DNA from: Pirellula staleyi DSM 6068
GTDB taxonomy: Bacteria; Planctomycetota; Planctomycetia; Pirellulales; Pirellulaceae
Assembly: GCA_945870455.1 (NCBI GenBank)
Contig: CAMBSL010000021.1
Coordinates: forward strand, 1-41,537
DNA length: 41,537 nucleotides
Direction: 5' to 3'
Below are positions 24,170-35,200 of this stretch, piece by piece. The notes below the pieces were generated by a model, which did no database searches, had not been told where the DNA came from, and was given only the letters and a program-made list of their open reading frames with translations. A program made the translations under genes and the position numbers. Numbering within the stretch: the stretch's first letter is position 1; each line of letters opens with the position of its first letter.

Positions 24170-26209
24170 TTAAGCTTGGACTTGAAGTGCAATTTGTTCG
24201 GCGGTGATCTTGAAGTGATCGTACAACTGATTGAACGGGGCAGATGCTCCGAATGTGCTCATGCCTACAAATTTTCCGTCGAACCCAAGGTATTTATCCC
24301 AGCATTGCTGAATACCTGCTTCGCAAGCCACTCGCAACGTTCCGTCGTTCGGTAACACGCTGGCTCGGTAATCCGGCGTCTGGTCATCAAAAAGTTCGAA
24401 ACAGGGCATGCTGACAACGCGAGTCGCGATACCAGCCGCTGCCAGAAGTTCTTGAGCTTTGAGACAAATTGGGATTTCAGTTCCTGTCCCCATGATGATC
24501 GCTTTGGGTTTGCCTGAGCAATCGCTAAGGATGTAGCCTCCTTTTTCTGTACCGGCCGCGTCACCCATCTTGGTTCGATCGAGTGTTGGAACGTTTTGGC
24601 GGGATAACACCATGGCCGACGGATGGGTAGTCAACTTCATGGCAGCTTTGTAACTGTACAAAACTTCATTTGCATCGGCGGGACGGAACACGTACAAACC
24701 GGGAATCGCACGGCATGCGGCCAAGTGCTCAACGGGTTGGTGAGTTGGCCCATCCTCTCCCAATCCGATCGAGTCGTGAGTTAATACGTATAACACCGGT
24801 TGATGCATGATGCTACTGAGCCGCATGGACGGACGCATGTAGTCGGTAAAGACGAAGAAAGTTGCGCCGTAGGCGCGAAGGCCAGCCAAGCTCATGCCGT
24901 TCAGCGCCGCCGCCATTCCGTGTTCACGGATCCCCCAGTGCATGTTTCGGTTCGCATAATGGTTAGGTCCAAAGTCCCCTTGGCCATCGAGCAACGTCAT
25001 GGTCGACGGGGCCAAGTCAGCGGACCCTCCGATTAAACTGGGCAAAAAGGGTGCCAACATGTTGAGGACTTTGCCGCTGCTAACGCGAGTCGCAAGTCCC
25101 TTTGGGTCGGCAGCAAAAGGCTTTAGTCCGCTGTCCCAGCCAAGCGGCAATTCGCGATGAATGATGCTGTGGACTTCTGCGGCTTCCTTGGGGAACTTGG
25201 CTTGATAGTCTGCAAACAATTTCGACCAAGCGGTGCTTGCTTCCTTGCCTCGTTTCCCCATCGTATCGGCAAATACCTTGCGAACTTCATCCGGCACATA
25301 GAACTTTTCGTTTTCTGGCCAACCGTAGGCTTTTTTCGTGAGTTTGATTTCGTCCTCACCCAGTGGAGCCCCGTGCGCATTGTGCGTGTTGGCTTTGTTG
25401 GGGGATCCGAACCCGATTACCGATCGGACGATAATCAGCGTTGGTTTATCATCAGTGGCTTTGAACTCGTCAAAAGCTTTTTTCAAGGCGACAAGATCGT
25501 TCGCATCTTCGACGAGTATGGTATGCCATCCGTACCCTTGGAAACGGTGTCCGACGTTTTCGTTGAAGGCAAGATCGGTATGGCCTTCGATTGTGATGCC
25601 ATTGTCATCGTAGATCCAGCAAAGATTGGATAGCTTGAGGTGCCCAGCGATGGAGGCGGCTTCGGAGGCCACGCCCTCCATCATGTCACCATCGCTGCAA
25701 AGAGCGTAAACGTCATAGTCGAACAGGTCAAAGCCGGGGCGATTGTATCTGGCTCCAAGGTGTTTGGCGGCGATTGCCATTCCAACCGCATTGCCAACTC
25801 CTTGTCCGAGCGGCCCGGTGGTCGTTTCGATTCCCGCGGCATACCCCAGTTCCGGGTGGCCCGCACAAGGGCTATGCAATTGGCGAAAATTCTTTATGTT
25901 TTCGATGGTAATGGATTCGTCGCTGGTGACTTTCCCATGGGCATCCACGCCCCGAACTCCAGCCAAGTGAATCATCGAATACAGCAACATCGAAGCGTGA
26001 CCGCACGAGAGCACAAATCGATCCCGGTTCGCCCATTCTGGGTTTTGGGGGTCGTAGGTTAGCGCATCGGTCCACAACTGGAAAGTCACGGGAGCCAGAG
26101 CCATCGGTGTTCCGGGATGCCCGCTATTCGCGGCTTGAACGCCATCCATGCTTAATGTGCGAATGGTATCGACTGCTAGTCGCGAAATGGTTGGGATTGA
26201 AGCGTTCAT
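24170..26209 (-). CDS. tkt: Transketolase
   Basis: The 679-residue enzyme transfers two-carbon units between sugar phosphates in the pentose phosphate pathway. It starts at the ATG at 26209, MNASIPTISRL; the extension to 26308 has no family match. The thiamine diphosphate fold is complete, with ANSGHPGTPMALAP, the GDG motif CSDGDMMEGVASEAASIAG with DDNGITIEG, the central pyrimidine domain GGSADLAPS, and GIREHGMAAALNG with the catalytic Glu. The length is normal. It is followed by 110 bp without genes before the exb operon and is divergent from argB. Confidence 0.95.
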   Translation of the reverse strand: MNASIPTISRLAVDTIRTLSMDGVQAANSGHPGTPMALAPVTFQLWTDALTYDPQNPEWANRDRFVLSCGHASMLLYSMIHLAGVRGVDAHGKVTSDESITIENIKNFRQLHSPCAGHPELGYAAGIETTTGPLGQGVGNAVGMAIAAKHLGARYNRPGFDLFDYDVYALCSDGDMMEGVASEAASIAGHLKLSNLCWIYDDNGITIEGHTDLAFNENVGHRFQGYGWHTILVEDANDLVALKKAFDEFKATDDKPTLIIVRSVIGFGSPNKANTHNAHGAPLGEDEIKLTKKAYGWPENEKFYVPDEVRKVFADTMGKRGKEASTAWSKLFADYQAKFPKEAAEVHSIIHRELPLGWDSGLKPFAADPKGLATRVSSGKVLNMLAPFLPSLIGGSADLAPSTMTLLDGQGDFGPNHYANRNMHWGIREHGMAAALNGMSLAGLRAYGATFFVFTDYMRPSMRLSSIMHQPVLYVLTHDSIGLGEDGPTHQPVEHLAACRAIPGLYVFRPADANEVLYSYKAAMKLTTHPSAMVLSRQNVPTLDRTKMGDAAGTEKGGYILSDCSGKPKAIIMGTGTEIPICLKAQELLAAAGIATRVVSMPCFELFDDQTPDYRASVLPNDGTLRVACEAGIQQCWDKYLGFDGKFVGMSTFGASAPFNQLYDHFKITAEQIALQVQA

Positions 26210-26574
26210 AAGATAGACTTTGACTTTAGGGGTTTTGCCGGAACGTGGACGAGCAGGAAACAACACGATTTGAATCGCGAGAATACCTAATTCGCAACGA
26301 ATTCGCAATCCATGGTCCAGGACGGTGAGGAATGGTGACGGTAATAAGGACCTTCTTCCGTGCGGTCCCCTTCTTCCGTACGGTCCATCGTTGACATGGG
26401 TGCTCGTTCACAAGTACAATTTGAGGTTTTCCCAAACTTGATCTCATTTCGCTTCATTGCTGAAAAATGGAAACCCAACCTCGCCGGCTCGATCGGAATC
26501 GCGTCGGCGTTGTTAATTTATTGGACCTGCAAGACCGTTGCGTACGCAGGCAAAAAAGAGACTAGGAGCCCGAT
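26210..26574. promoter_or_regulatory. Divergent interval between tkt and argB
   Basis: This 365-bp stretch has no convincing gene. It should contain promoters for tkt (minus) and argB (plus). It includes an exact-length tandem repeat at 26351-26386, described separately. No ARG box, riboswitch or terminator could be recognised with confidence. Confidence 0.4.
26351..26386. repeat. 18-bp tandem repeat, two units
   Basis: The unit CCTTCTTCCGTGCGGTCC is repeated directly with one change (G to A in the second unit, giving the palindrome CCGTACGG). It lies between tkt and argB, 190 bp upstream of argB, and could be a binding site or a slippage product. Confidence 0.7.
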
Positions 26575-27501
26575 GTGAACGTAAACGAGCAAAAAGAAGC
26601 AATTGCCAAAGCCGATACACTCATCGAAGCGATGGGCTGGATCCGCAGGTTTCGCGGAAAAACGACGGTCATCAAGCTCGGTGGCTCCTTGATGGGAAAC
26701 AGCGATGCGATGCGACATACGTTGCTCGATATTATTTTTATGGAATCGGTCGGAATGCGACCTGTCGTCGTTCACGGTGGAGGTCCTTCGATCAACAAGG
26801 CGCTGGAAGCCGCGAAGATCGAATCTGTCTGGGTAAAGGGTCGCCGAATGACCGACGCCAGCACGCTTGAGATCGTCGAAAATGTATTGGCTTACGAATT
26901 GAATGAGCAGCTAACGCAAGAGATCGAACGTTTTGGCGGGCGGGCGATGAACCTTAATTTCCGCACAACAAACGTTCTCTTTGGTGAAAAGCTGCTTCTT
27001 GAGGAGGCTGGCTCGGAACCGATCGATTTGGGGTTCGTCGGTCAAGTGACTCGTGTCGATCGTGCTACGGTAGAGAGTCTCACGTACACCGAACAGATTC
27101 CTATTATCCCGTCGATGTGCATCGATGCAAACGGCCAGAAGTACAATGTCAACGCGGACACTGCCGCGATGGCGGTCGCGGAGGCTCTTGGTGCGGAGAA
27201 GCTGATCTTTATCAGCGATGTCAACGGAGTGCGACGCGACAAAGCGGATCCCGAGAGCGTCATCCATTCACTGACTGCAGCCGAAGCACGCCAGCTAATC
27301 GCCGATGGAGTCATCGCGGGCGGAATGATTCCGAAGGTCGAAGCGTGTTTGTCCACCTTGGACCGTGGCGTTGGAAAAGTGCATATCATCGACGGGCAAT
27401 TGCGTCATTCCTTGCTGCTCGAAATTTACACGACCGCTGGAGTTGGGACCGAGATAGTCCAAAGCCGACAGTCGGCTGCCACGCGCATCGGTCTGACATA
27501 A
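26575..27501 (+). CDS. argB: Acetylglutamate kinase
   Basis: The 308-residue enzyme phosphorylates N-acetylglutamate in arginine biosynthesis. The GTG start at 26575 is supported by AGGAG 7 nt upstream; the ATG two bases earlier meets a stop at once. Motifs are [11 protein letters not shown] (phosphate binding), [11 protein letters not shown] (substrate) and the C-terminal [20 protein letters not shown] with GVGTEIV. It is slightly long at the N-terminus, about 35 residues before the fold. It lies one base before argF, so both are expressed together. Whether arginine inhibits this form is not clear: the N-terminal helix typical of arginine-sensitive enzymes is plausible but not proven. Confidence 0.95.
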   Translation: MNVNEQKEAIAKADTLIEAMGWIRRFRGKTTVIKLGGSLMGNSDAMRHTLLDIIFMESVGMRPVVVHGGGPSINKALEAAKIESVWVKGRRMTDASTLEIVENVLAYELNEQLTQEIERFGGRAMNLNFRTTNVLFGEKLLLEEAGSEPIDLGFVGQVTRVDRATVESLTYTEQIPIIPSMCIDANGQKYNVNADTAAMAVAEALGAEKLIFISDVNGVRRDKADPESVIHSLTAAEARQLIADGVIAGGMIPKVEACLSTLDRGVGKVHIIDGQLRHSLLLEIYTTAGVGTEIVQSRQSAATRIGLT

Positions 27502-27502
27502 C

Positions 27503-28447
27503 ATGAAGCACCTGCGTTCCTTATTCGATCTGAGCATCGACGAGTTTCACGACATTCTCAACTTGGCGGACTCGCTAAAACAAAAGTTGGCAGATGGTCA
27601 GCGACCCGATTTGCTAAAGAACCGAAGTCTAGCGCTGCTGTTTGAAAAGGCCAGCTTACGCACAAGGGTTAGCTTTGAAGCGGGCATGATCCAACTTGGA
27701 GGCGCGGCGATTTATTTGACAAGCGATGTCGGCTGGCGAGAACGTGAAACAATTGGGGACTTCGTGCGAGTCCTCAGCGAGTATTGCGATTTTGTCGTCT
27801 GCCGCGCCATCTCGCAAGCAACGGTTGACCAGCTCGCGGCCTACAATGTTTTGCCCGTCATCAATGGACTTACCGACCAATCGCACCCTTGCCAAGCCAT
27901 GGCGGACATTATGACCATGCGCGAGCAATGCGGGGGAGAACTTAAAGGTAAACAATTGACCTTTGTTGGCGACGGAAACAATGTTGCACGCTCGTTATTG
28001 AAGAGCGCTGCGATTTGCGGAATGAAGTTTCGACTGGCTGGACCTACCAAATTTCAAATCGAAGCCAAGTTGGTACAACGTGTTCAACAGCACTTTGGCA
28101 TCCTCGATTTTGACCAAAGCCCTGATATTCCAGCGATGGTTCGCGATTCCGATTTTCTCTACACCGATGTGTGGACAAGTATGGGTCAGGAGACGGAGGC
28201 CAACGAACGCACGGCCTCGTTCACCCCTTACCAAATCAACGCTGCCATGATGAAACATGCTCCCACGCACTGCAAAGTGCTTCACTGTTTGCCCGCCCGG
28301 CGCGGCCTGGAAATCACCGATGAAGTCATCGATTCGCCGAGCAGTATCGTTTTTCTGCAGGCGGCAAACCGGTTGCATCTTCAAAAAGGCTTGCTCGTTT
28401 GGCTGGGAATGCAGAATGGAATCATCCCCTCGGACGAAGTAAAGTAG
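27503..28447 (+). CDS. argF: Ornithine carbamoyltransferase
   Basis: The 314-residue cytoplasmic enzyme makes citrulline from ornithine and carbamoyl phosphate. The carbamoyl-phosphate site is FEKASLRTRVSFE, in which the usual PSTRTR is ASLRTR. The ornithine side has DQSHPCQAMADIMT, and the C-terminal HCLPARRGLEI carries the catalytic Cys. The argB-argF pairing, one base apart, marks the arginine pathway; argG and argH are elsewhere. About 114 bp of non-coding sequence follows. Confidence 0.93.
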   Translation: MKHLRSLFDLSIDEFHDILNLADSLKQKLADGQRPDLLKNRSLALLFEKASLRTRVSFEAGMIQLGGAAIYLTSDVGWRERETIGDFVRVLSEYCDFVVCRAISQATVDQLAAYNVLPVINGLTDQSHPCQAMADIMTMREQCGGELKGKQLTFVGDGNNVARSLLKSAAICGMKFRLAGPTKFQIEAKLVQRVQQHFGILDFDQSPDIPAMVRDSDFLYTDVWTSMGQETEANERTASFTPYQINAAMMKHAPTHCKVLHCLPARRGLEITDEVIDSPSSIVFLQAANRLHLQKGLLVWLGMQNGIIPSDEVK

Positions 28448-28561
28448 TAAGATAAAGAGAGCTACGAAACGCCGAGCTAATATTTGCGATGCGTCTGCAG
28501 GTTCGACTGAATCGCTGAACATTGGTTCGGAGCTTCCCTGTCGATCCTGGTCCCCAAGCAT

Positions 28562-29275
28562 ATGTCGGTGGTGCCCCCTTTGGAATCTATTTGCAACATC
28601 AATCTCGAAACGGTTTCGCCGTTGGAGATGCTTTTAGCCATTCAGAAACAAACGTGCGAACTATTGCTCGAATCTTGCGATGATGCCGACGCCGCTCCAC
28701 TACAAAGTGTGAACGTGGTTAACGCCATAGGGCAAGACTACATCGGCGCCGGAATCCGTGGCGTTCATTCGATCACCATCCAAGGCTCGATTGGCGATTT
28801 CGGAATGTGTTCGTTCGGTGATGGCGAATGCAATATCGACGGAAACGTCGGCAGTTTCTTTGGACATTCGATTCATTCCGGAATCCTTGTCGTCCGAGGG
28901 TACGCATTGCATAGCGTTGGTGCGATGGGCGTTGGCGGTTTGATCAGTATTTATGGCAATGCGGGCGATCGCGTCGCGATCGGAATGCAAGGAGCCGACG
29001 TAATCGTTCGTGGCTCAGTAGCAGCCTACGCTTGTCTCGGTATGCAAAGAGGAAGCTTAGTCGTGGGGGGCAACGCTGGCCACCATCTCGGAAAAGCGAT
29101 GCGAGGAGGAACCATCTATCTTCGAGGAGAGGCCGAATCCATAAGCGCGGATGTCGAAGAACATCGATTGCGAGAACCTGATCGCCTCAAGATCGGTCTA
29201 TTGATGCTCAAGGCGGGTATCAAAATCACAGGCAAGGAATTTCGCGTTTTCCGACCCGTCCAAGGAGAGACTTAA
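28562..29275 (+). CDS. GXGXG-domain protein resembling glutamate synthase subunit C/GltB3
   Basis: The 237-residue protein has a short helical N-terminus followed by a right-handed beta-helix of GXGXG repeats (about 55-200). Examples are GQDYIGAGIRGVHSITIQG, GNVGSFFGHSIHSG and GGNAGHHLGKAMRGGTIYL. The fold is shared by the C-terminal part of glutamate synthase, GlxC-type proteins and FwdC/FhcC. Its N-terminus and downstream partner point towards the glutamate synthase/GlxC type. The stop is immediately followed by the next start (TAAATG), so the two are translationally coupled. Its role here is unknown; in multi-subunit relatives this domain is a structural arm. Confidence 0.75.
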   Translation: MSVVPPLESICNINLETVSPLEMLLAIQKQTCELLLESCDDADAAPLQSVNVVNAIGQDYIGAGIRGVHSITIQGSIGDFGMCSFGDGECNIDGNVGSFFGHSIHSGILVVRGYALHSVGAMGVGGLISIYGNAGDRVAIGMQGADVIVRGSVAAYACLGMQRGSLVVGGNAGHHLGKAMRGGTIYLRGEAESISADVEEHRLREPDRLKIGLLMLKAGIKITGKEFRVFRPVQGET

Positions 29276-30313
29276 ATGCAAAACAAGAAACCATCAGGTG
29301 ATTCCGCCGCCAAAAAGGTCACGGTGCAATCCAACAGGCGTTGCGAGCCGCTGATCACAAGAATTGATCCGATGACGCGGGACAAACAAGAGTCGACCGA
29401 CTCTAAGTGCGTTATTCCAGCCATCGGCAACGACTTCGCGATGACTTTTCAGGCGCCACTATTTACTCGTTTGCTGTTTGATTCAACGCTCACGCCGGTT
29501 GCTCGTATGCAGTTCACAACCGCGATGAATCCATTCGGTCTTGGCTGGATTGGTCCCCGAGCTAACGAGTCAACCCCAACAACTCATGTGCCTTCGGACT
29601 CAGATAACGAACCGTCACCAAAGCGAATCGCACCCCTGCAATTTGACGAGCCGATCGATGTGGAAGCGTTCGAGGGGGCGGCCGCAGTTGAATTTCAATT
29701 GTATGGACTCCCGTTCCGTTCACTGCCATCTTCAAGACGAGCCAAGTGGACTCCAAGCCTTCCCATCGAGATCTTCGAATTTGAGCAGTTGGCTAAGAAA
29801 GTAGAATGCGTACGAACACTAACCCGCGGACGATGTCTCCTTGGAGCTGCGATTAGTCCTGGATCTATTTACGACGATGTTCGATACATGGCGGACAGTG
29901 GCTTCGATTACCTCTGTTTGTTGGTCGATGTTCAATGTGATTTGTCCCCAACGGGTAGCCGGCAACTTGCAACCATTCAAAATACCGTCGAGCTCGCTTT
30001 GGATGCAATCAATAATGCTGGCTCAAAGATGAAAATCCTGCTGTCCGCAAATCTCAGAAATGCGGACGAAATATTTCGGTATCTTCAAATGGGAGTTGCG
30101 GCTGTTTCCATCGACGGTTACTTGGCAAGCGAAAAGCCGATCGAGACTGCTCAAGCCAAGGATTCGTACAGCTCTATACTGAGCTATTCGCCACCGGCGG
30201 GATCGGCATTCGCATGGGTGGGGCAAGCGGTCTCAGGTCTAGTCATAGAGCTATCGGACTGTGCCATCTACGCGGGGCAACCCAGCGAACTACTTCGAAC
30301 GCAAATGACCTGA
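29276..30313 (+). CDS. Divergent protein resembling a shortened FMN glutamate-synthase barrel
   Basis: The product has 345 residues. The first 120 are low-complexity or poorly conserved. The rest looks like a barrel: [22 protein letters not shown], then [35 protein letters not shown]. That recalls the strand-loop of glutamate synthase that binds FMN phosphate (GGL-x-TG-x-D ... GAD). The 3Fe-4S cysteine motif and the GGAAGTGA segment of real glutamate synthase are not present, and the length is well short. It pairs with the GXGXG protein just upstream. Identity is uncertain, and it may be a degenerate or repurposed synthase. The last 24 bp overlap the convergent GDP-fucose synthase gene. Confidence 0.5.
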   Translation: MQNKKPSGDSAAKKVTVQSNRRCEPLITRIDPMTRDKQESTDSKCVIPAIGNDFAMTFQAPLFTRLLFDSTLTPVARMQFTTAMNPFGLGWIGPRANESTPTTHVPSDSDNEPSPKRIAPLQFDEPIDVEAFEGAAAVEFQLYGLPFRSLPSSRRAKWTPSLPIEIFEFEQLAKKVECVRTLTRGRCLLGAAISPGSIYDDVRYMADSGFDYLCLLVDVQCDLSPTGSRQLATIQNTVELALDAINNAGSKMKILLSANLRNADEIFRYLQMGVAAVSIDGYLASEKPIETAQAKDSYSSILSYSPPAGSAFAWVGQAVSGLVIELSDCAIYAGQPSELLRTQMT

Positions 30314-31237
30314 CGCGTACTCCTTTAGGAAGCACTGATAGGTATCTCGGATGCCCTCTTTCAATTCTACCTTGGGTTGCCAGCCCGTGGATTTCAGTAA
30401 AGTTGTATCGGTTAGCTTTCTGGGGGTGCCATCTGGACGCGATGGGTCGGTGAGAATGTCGCCTTCGAAACCAATTGCGGAAGCCACCATTTTCGCTAAA
30501 TCATAGATGCTGTGATCGATACTAGTTCCGACATTTACCCAGTCGGGTGGGTTTTCCAACTGACATAAATGAAGAATCGCATCCGCCAAGTCATCGACAT
30601 GAAGGAATTCTCGGAGGGGCGTGCCGGTTCCCCAAATCGAAACACTCTTGTCACCATTCTGTTTGGCTTCGTGTATGCGACGTATTAGACCTGGGAGAAC
30701 GTGACTATGGTCGGGATGGTAATTGTCGCCAGGTCCATAGAGGTTTGTTGGCATGGCAGAGTGATAAAGCACCCCATATTCCTGACGAAAGTACTGGCAA
30801 AGTTTAAGTCCAGCAATCTTCGCTAGCGCATACGCTTCGTTGGTTTGCTCCAGTGGGCTTGACAGGAGTTCGTCTTCTTTAATCGGTTGCTTGGCAAGTC
30901 TGGGGTAGATACAAGTGCTCCCAAGGAACAAGAATCGATTGACGCCATTGCGATAACTCGCGTGGATGGTTGCTAACTCTTGTCGCAAATTGTCGGTTAG
31001 GAACTCAACAGGAAACGTTTTGTTGGCGTGGATTCCACCAACTTTTGCCGACGCGAAAATAACCGTTGCGGGCCTCTGAGCCTCAAAGAATCTGTTGATT
31101 TCCGCTTCGTTGCATAAATCAAGCTCAGACCTGGATTTCGTGATTATCTGAATTTCGGGGTGCTTGCCCAGTCTACGGCAAACAGCAGAGCCAACCATGC
31201 CGCCATGGCCAGCAACGAAAACGGGTGATTCAATCAT
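30290..31237 (-). CDS. fcl: GDP-L-fucose synthase
   Basis: The 315-residue epimerase-reductase converts GDP-4-keto-6-deoxymannose to GDP-L-fucose for surface polysaccharide. The ATG at 31237 begins the protein just before the nucleotide-binding [14 protein letters not shown]; the longer frame to 31303 adds 22 residues without function. The SDR catalytic residues are seen in LGSTCIYPR and [11 protein letters not shown] (Tyr and Lys), followed by [16 protein letters not shown]-mannose dehydratase is not in the window. It lies 99 bp after a NusG-like antiterminator gene on the same strand. Confidence 0.93.
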   Translation of the reverse strand: MIESPVFVAGHGGMVGSAVCRRLGKHPEIQIITKSRSELDLCNEAEINRFFEAQRPATVIFASAKVGGIHANKTFPVEFLTDNLRQELATIHASYRNGVNRFLFLGSTCIYPRLAKQPIKEDELLSSPLEQTNEAYALAKIAGLKLCQYFRQEYGVLYHSAMPTNLYGPGDNYHPDHSHVLPGLIRRIHEAKQNGDKSVSIWGTGTPLREFLHVDDLADAILHLCQLENPPDWVNVGTSIDHSIYDLAKMVASAIGFEGDILTDPSRPDGTPRKLTDTTLLKSTGWQPKVELKEGIRDTYQCFLKEYASGHLRSK

Positions 31238-31336
31238 GAAACGACGAAAAAGGAATGAAGGTTGTAACGAGGTCTTCCGAGCATCTTCGGGACGCCCAAT
31301 CATACTTAGTTTCTAGCGGTAATCGTCCAGAAATCG

Positions 31337-31903
31337 CTAGATTTGCTCGAGTTGGCAATCGTCCAACACGACGCTTGCACCTCGTCCCATGTAGCGAACT
31401 GAAATCAGCAAGCGGATTTCGTTTTCTCGTCGCAAGATCGTCCCCTCAAATCCCTTAAAAATCCCTGTTTTAACGCGAACTTTCTGACCGGGCTCAAGTC
31501 TTGTTTCTGGGGAGAGCGGAGCGTCGGTAAGAATCAAGTTTCGAATTTGACGTAGATCTTCGACGAGTTGCGATGGGTCCGCGACAGGCATCCAACGGCT
31601 AACGCTACCTGTACAAACTGCATTATAACGAGCAATTTCGTCCCCTTTTATAAAGACGTAGTTGGGGAAAAGAGGCTCGACGGATGTTCGGATTCGACCT
31701 TGCGGCGACCGATAGCGTCTAGCGATGGTTGGGCCAAAGAAAGGGACCTCAATCTTGATCAGCTGTCGCATCAGTTTCTTCTCAAACCTAGCCAGGGTGT
31801 AGAGGGCCCACCACGGCTCCGGATCGACTTCGGGCTCATCCTTCTCAAGGAAATCGAGCAAATTGAGTGGCCAAATGTCCTGTTCTGGTTTTAAGAGAGG
31901 CAT
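31337..31903 (-). CDS. NusG-like transcription antitermination factor (RfaH/UpxY type)
   Basis: The product has 188 residues from the ATG at 31903; a TTG start at 31945 is possible. The N-terminal NGN domain (about 28-115) opens with PWWALYTLARFEKKLMRQL and includes LFPNYVFIKGD. The C-terminal KOW domain contains PGQKVRVKTGIFKGFEGTIL. Such specialised NusG paralogues keep RNA polymerase elongating through polysaccharide operons. Its position directly ahead of a GDP-fucose synthase fits that use. It is not the housekeeping NusG, which normally lies beside secE and the ribosomal protein genes. Confidence 0.88.
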   Translation of the reverse strand: MPLLKPEQDIWPLNLLDFLEKDEPEVDPEPWWALYTLARFEKKLMRQLIKIEVPFFGPTIARRYRSPQGRIRTSVEPLFPNYVFIKGDEIARYNAVCTGSVSRWMPVADPSQLVEDLRQIRNLILTDAPLSPETRLEPGQKVRVKTGIFKGFEGTILRRENEIRLLISVRYMGRGASVVLDDCQLEQI

Positions 31904-32270
31904 AAAAGAATCTGTATTCTGTTCAATCACGAGACTGCGAGGCAAATAAACATCCTGTCACTTTTCGTTCCATTGCGTAGGTAAAATAGCACTTTTCTAT
32001 CGGGAAAGTACTGAAATCCGTGAAATGGAAGGATCTGTCCGATTTTTCATTATTCACCAAAAGACCGGCGCATGCTGCATTCCCAAGCGTGCAATTCAAT
32101 TGACTCGAATCGCTGGAATATATACCCTCCCCGGCGACCAATTGCGGAAATTGCGTAGAATACACCGAACGAGAGGGTTGGAGCGAGAGAGCACTGACCC
32201 CATTAATAAAAATCGATGGAACCGCCGTCGGACACTTTTTTAAGAATCCACTTTCGAACGAACCCTAAAA
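31904..32270. promoter_or_regulatory. Divergent interval between the NusG-like gene and secA
   Basis: About 365 bp with no convincing gene; the short open frames have no protein-like pattern. It should contain the divergent promoters. No ops-like element, riboswitch or terminator could be identified. The last 20 bp before secA lack a strong ribosome binding site. Confidence 0.4.
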
Positions 32271-35200
32271 ATGGATCTGCTGGAAAAAATTTGGGAAGGG
32301 ACCACCAACACCATCAATGGCGTTTTGGGCGGGATCGACCGAGGGCTTACTACTTTCTTTGGCTCCGCGAATTCGCGACAAATCAAGCGATATACCGAAT
32401 ACGCCAAACAAGTTGGTGAGCTTGAACCCCGAATAATCGCATTGAGCGATGCGGAGCTTTGCAGTCAAACGGAAAAATTCAAGAAACGCCTCGCGGCGGG
32501 TGAGACGCTTGATGATCTGCTGGTCGAGGCCTTTGCGGTTTGCCGCGAAGCGGGTCGGCGATTCATGCGTATGCGACATTACGACGTTCAACTTGTCGGC
32601 GGAATGGTATTGCACGGTGGCAATATCGCCGAAATGATTACGGGCGAGGGCAAAACCCTGGTGGCGACCCTTCCGGTTTATCTCAATGCGTTGGAGGGAC
32701 GCGGCGTTCACGTTGTCACGGTGAACGACTACCTGGCCCGGCGCGATATGGAATGGATGGCACCCTTGTACATGGGCTTGGGACTTACCGTCGGAAATAT
32801 CCAAAGTGGGATGGAAAATGACGAACGGCAGCGCGCCTACGCGTGCGACATCACGTACGCAACGAACAACGAATTGGGATTCGACTATCTCCGCGATAAC
32901 ATGCGAATGGCCGCTCGAGCGGACGATCGCTTTGCCAAACACATGCAGCAAGTCCAAGGTCCTTTGCACTACGCAGTGATTGACGAAGTCGACAATATTC
33001 TCATCGACGAAGCCCGAACACCGCTCATTATCTCCGGACCAGCCTCTCGTGATTTAGCGAAATACTCCGAAGCCGACCGCGTAGCACGTGCACTCAAACG
33101 CGAAGAGCACTTTGTGGTCAACGAAAAAGACCACACCGTCAACTTAACGGACGCTGGGATACGCGATGCCGAAAAGCTTGCTGGCGTCGAAAGCTTCTAC
33201 ACGGTTGGCAATATGGAATGGCCGCATTTGCTCGACAATGCGCTAAAGGCCCACCATCTCTACAAAAGAGATGTTAATTACGTCGTCAAGGAAGGCGAGA
33301 TTATCATCGTGGATGAGTTCACCGGACGATTGATGGAAGGACGCCAATGGAGCGATGGGCTTCACCAATCGGTCGAAGCAAAGGAAGGCGTGCGAATCAA
33401 AGAAGAAACGCAAACACTTGCGACCATCACCCTTCAAAATTTCTTTAAGCTGTACAAAAAAATCTCAGGTATGACCGGTACGGCAATGACCGAAGCGACC
33501 GAGTTCAGCAAGATTTACCATCTTGGCGTAACGGCGATTCCCTCGAATCGTGGACTGAAGCGGATTGAGTTTTCCGATTCGATCTATCTTTCAGAAAAAG
33601 AAAAGTATGCTGCGGTCGCCGACGAAATTGAACGCGTTCACAAGTTTGATACGCTCTATTACAAGGACCAAAAAAAGGGATTTGTCATCGGGTTGATTGA
33701 ATCTCAGAACGAGTCGACCATTCGCTTTAAGAAATCGGATTCCAAGGAGATCGAGGAGATTCCCGCACGAGAGATCGAATCGATCGAAACCGCCGGTCGC
33801 CCGATATTGGTTGGAACAGTCTCGATCGAGAAGAGCGAACGACTCTCCCATCTTCTCGACATGCGCGGTGTCAAACACGAAGTGCTCAATGCCAAACAGC
33901 ACAAGCGAGAGGCAGAAATCATCGCTCAGGCGGGGCGTACCAAATCGGTGACCATCGCAACGAATATGGCCGGCCGAGGTACCGACATTATTCTCGGCGG
34001 GAACCCCGAAACGATGGCGTGGGCCCAGTTGCAAGACAAGTATCCCACGCGACTTGAAGTCCCCAAGGAAGAATGGGATGCACTCGTGCATGAGATCGAT
34101 CAACGCGAGAAAATGAAGGAAGAAGGGGAGCGAGTACGCGGGCTCGGCGGTCTCTACGTAATCGCAACCGAACGTCACGAATCGCGGCGTATTGACTTGC
34201 AATTGCGAGGTCGATGCGGTCGACAAGGTGACCCCGGCTCAAGTCGATTCTATCTCTCGCTCGAGGACGACTTGATGCGTATCTTCGCCGGCGATTGGGT
34301 CCGAGACTGGATGAAGCGAATGGGCATGGGCGAAGGAGACGCCATCGAAAGCCCTTATGTTTCCAAACGCATTTCGGGAGCACAAAAGAAAGTCGAGGAA
34401 CGAAACTTCGAACAACGCAAAAGCTTGCTCGAGTACGACGAGGTCATGGACTTTCAACGCAAGAAGGTATACGGGTACCGTCAACAGATTCTGGAGGGTA
34501 CCAGTTGCCGCGATCTAGTTATGCACCAACTGAAGCAGCAGATCGAAAGCAACGTCGAACAATTCTGCGATCCGCTTTACGGACCCGAATCGTTTGCCAA
34601 ATGGGCTGGCACTCGACTTGGTGTTCAGCTCGAACCGAAAGACTTCCGAGGAGTCGATGCTGCCACCGCAGATGCGTATGCCAAAGATCAAGCGGAACGA
34701 ACTGCCGAAACACAAATTCTCGACGCAATCGATGAGAACCTCCCTTCGGAGGAAGATCAATCCGAATGGAATTGGGATGCGATGGCAAAATGGTCCAATA
34801 CCCGATTCGGAACCAATTACACGGTTGGAATGCTCAAAAAAGTTGACCGCGACCGCATGGATGAGGAGTTGATCGAAAAGGCAAAAAAAAGCATCGAAGC
34901 GATTGACCTGTCGGAGGGAGCCGCGTTCCTGAGCGAAGAGTTTGGCCTCAAGATGCTTGTCGGTTGGATGCGAAATAAATTTGGCATCGAAATCGCAATC
35001 GAAGACGTGCGTGGCGTTGATTTGGATCAACTCAAATCGAGACTGCTTGCAAAAGCGGAAGCGACCTACATCGAGCGAGAATGCCAGTTTCCTGTCATGG
35101 TGGCGTTCAATCGATTCCAACAACAAACCGGTCCGCAAAGTTACTCGATCGATGGCGGTGCGATTGCGGATTGGGCATCAAGTCGCTTTGAAGAGCCTAA

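Noticed and set aside
33591..34226. Long minus-strand open frames inside secA
   Set aside because: They are antisense shadows of a strongly coding gene and have no recognisable domains.
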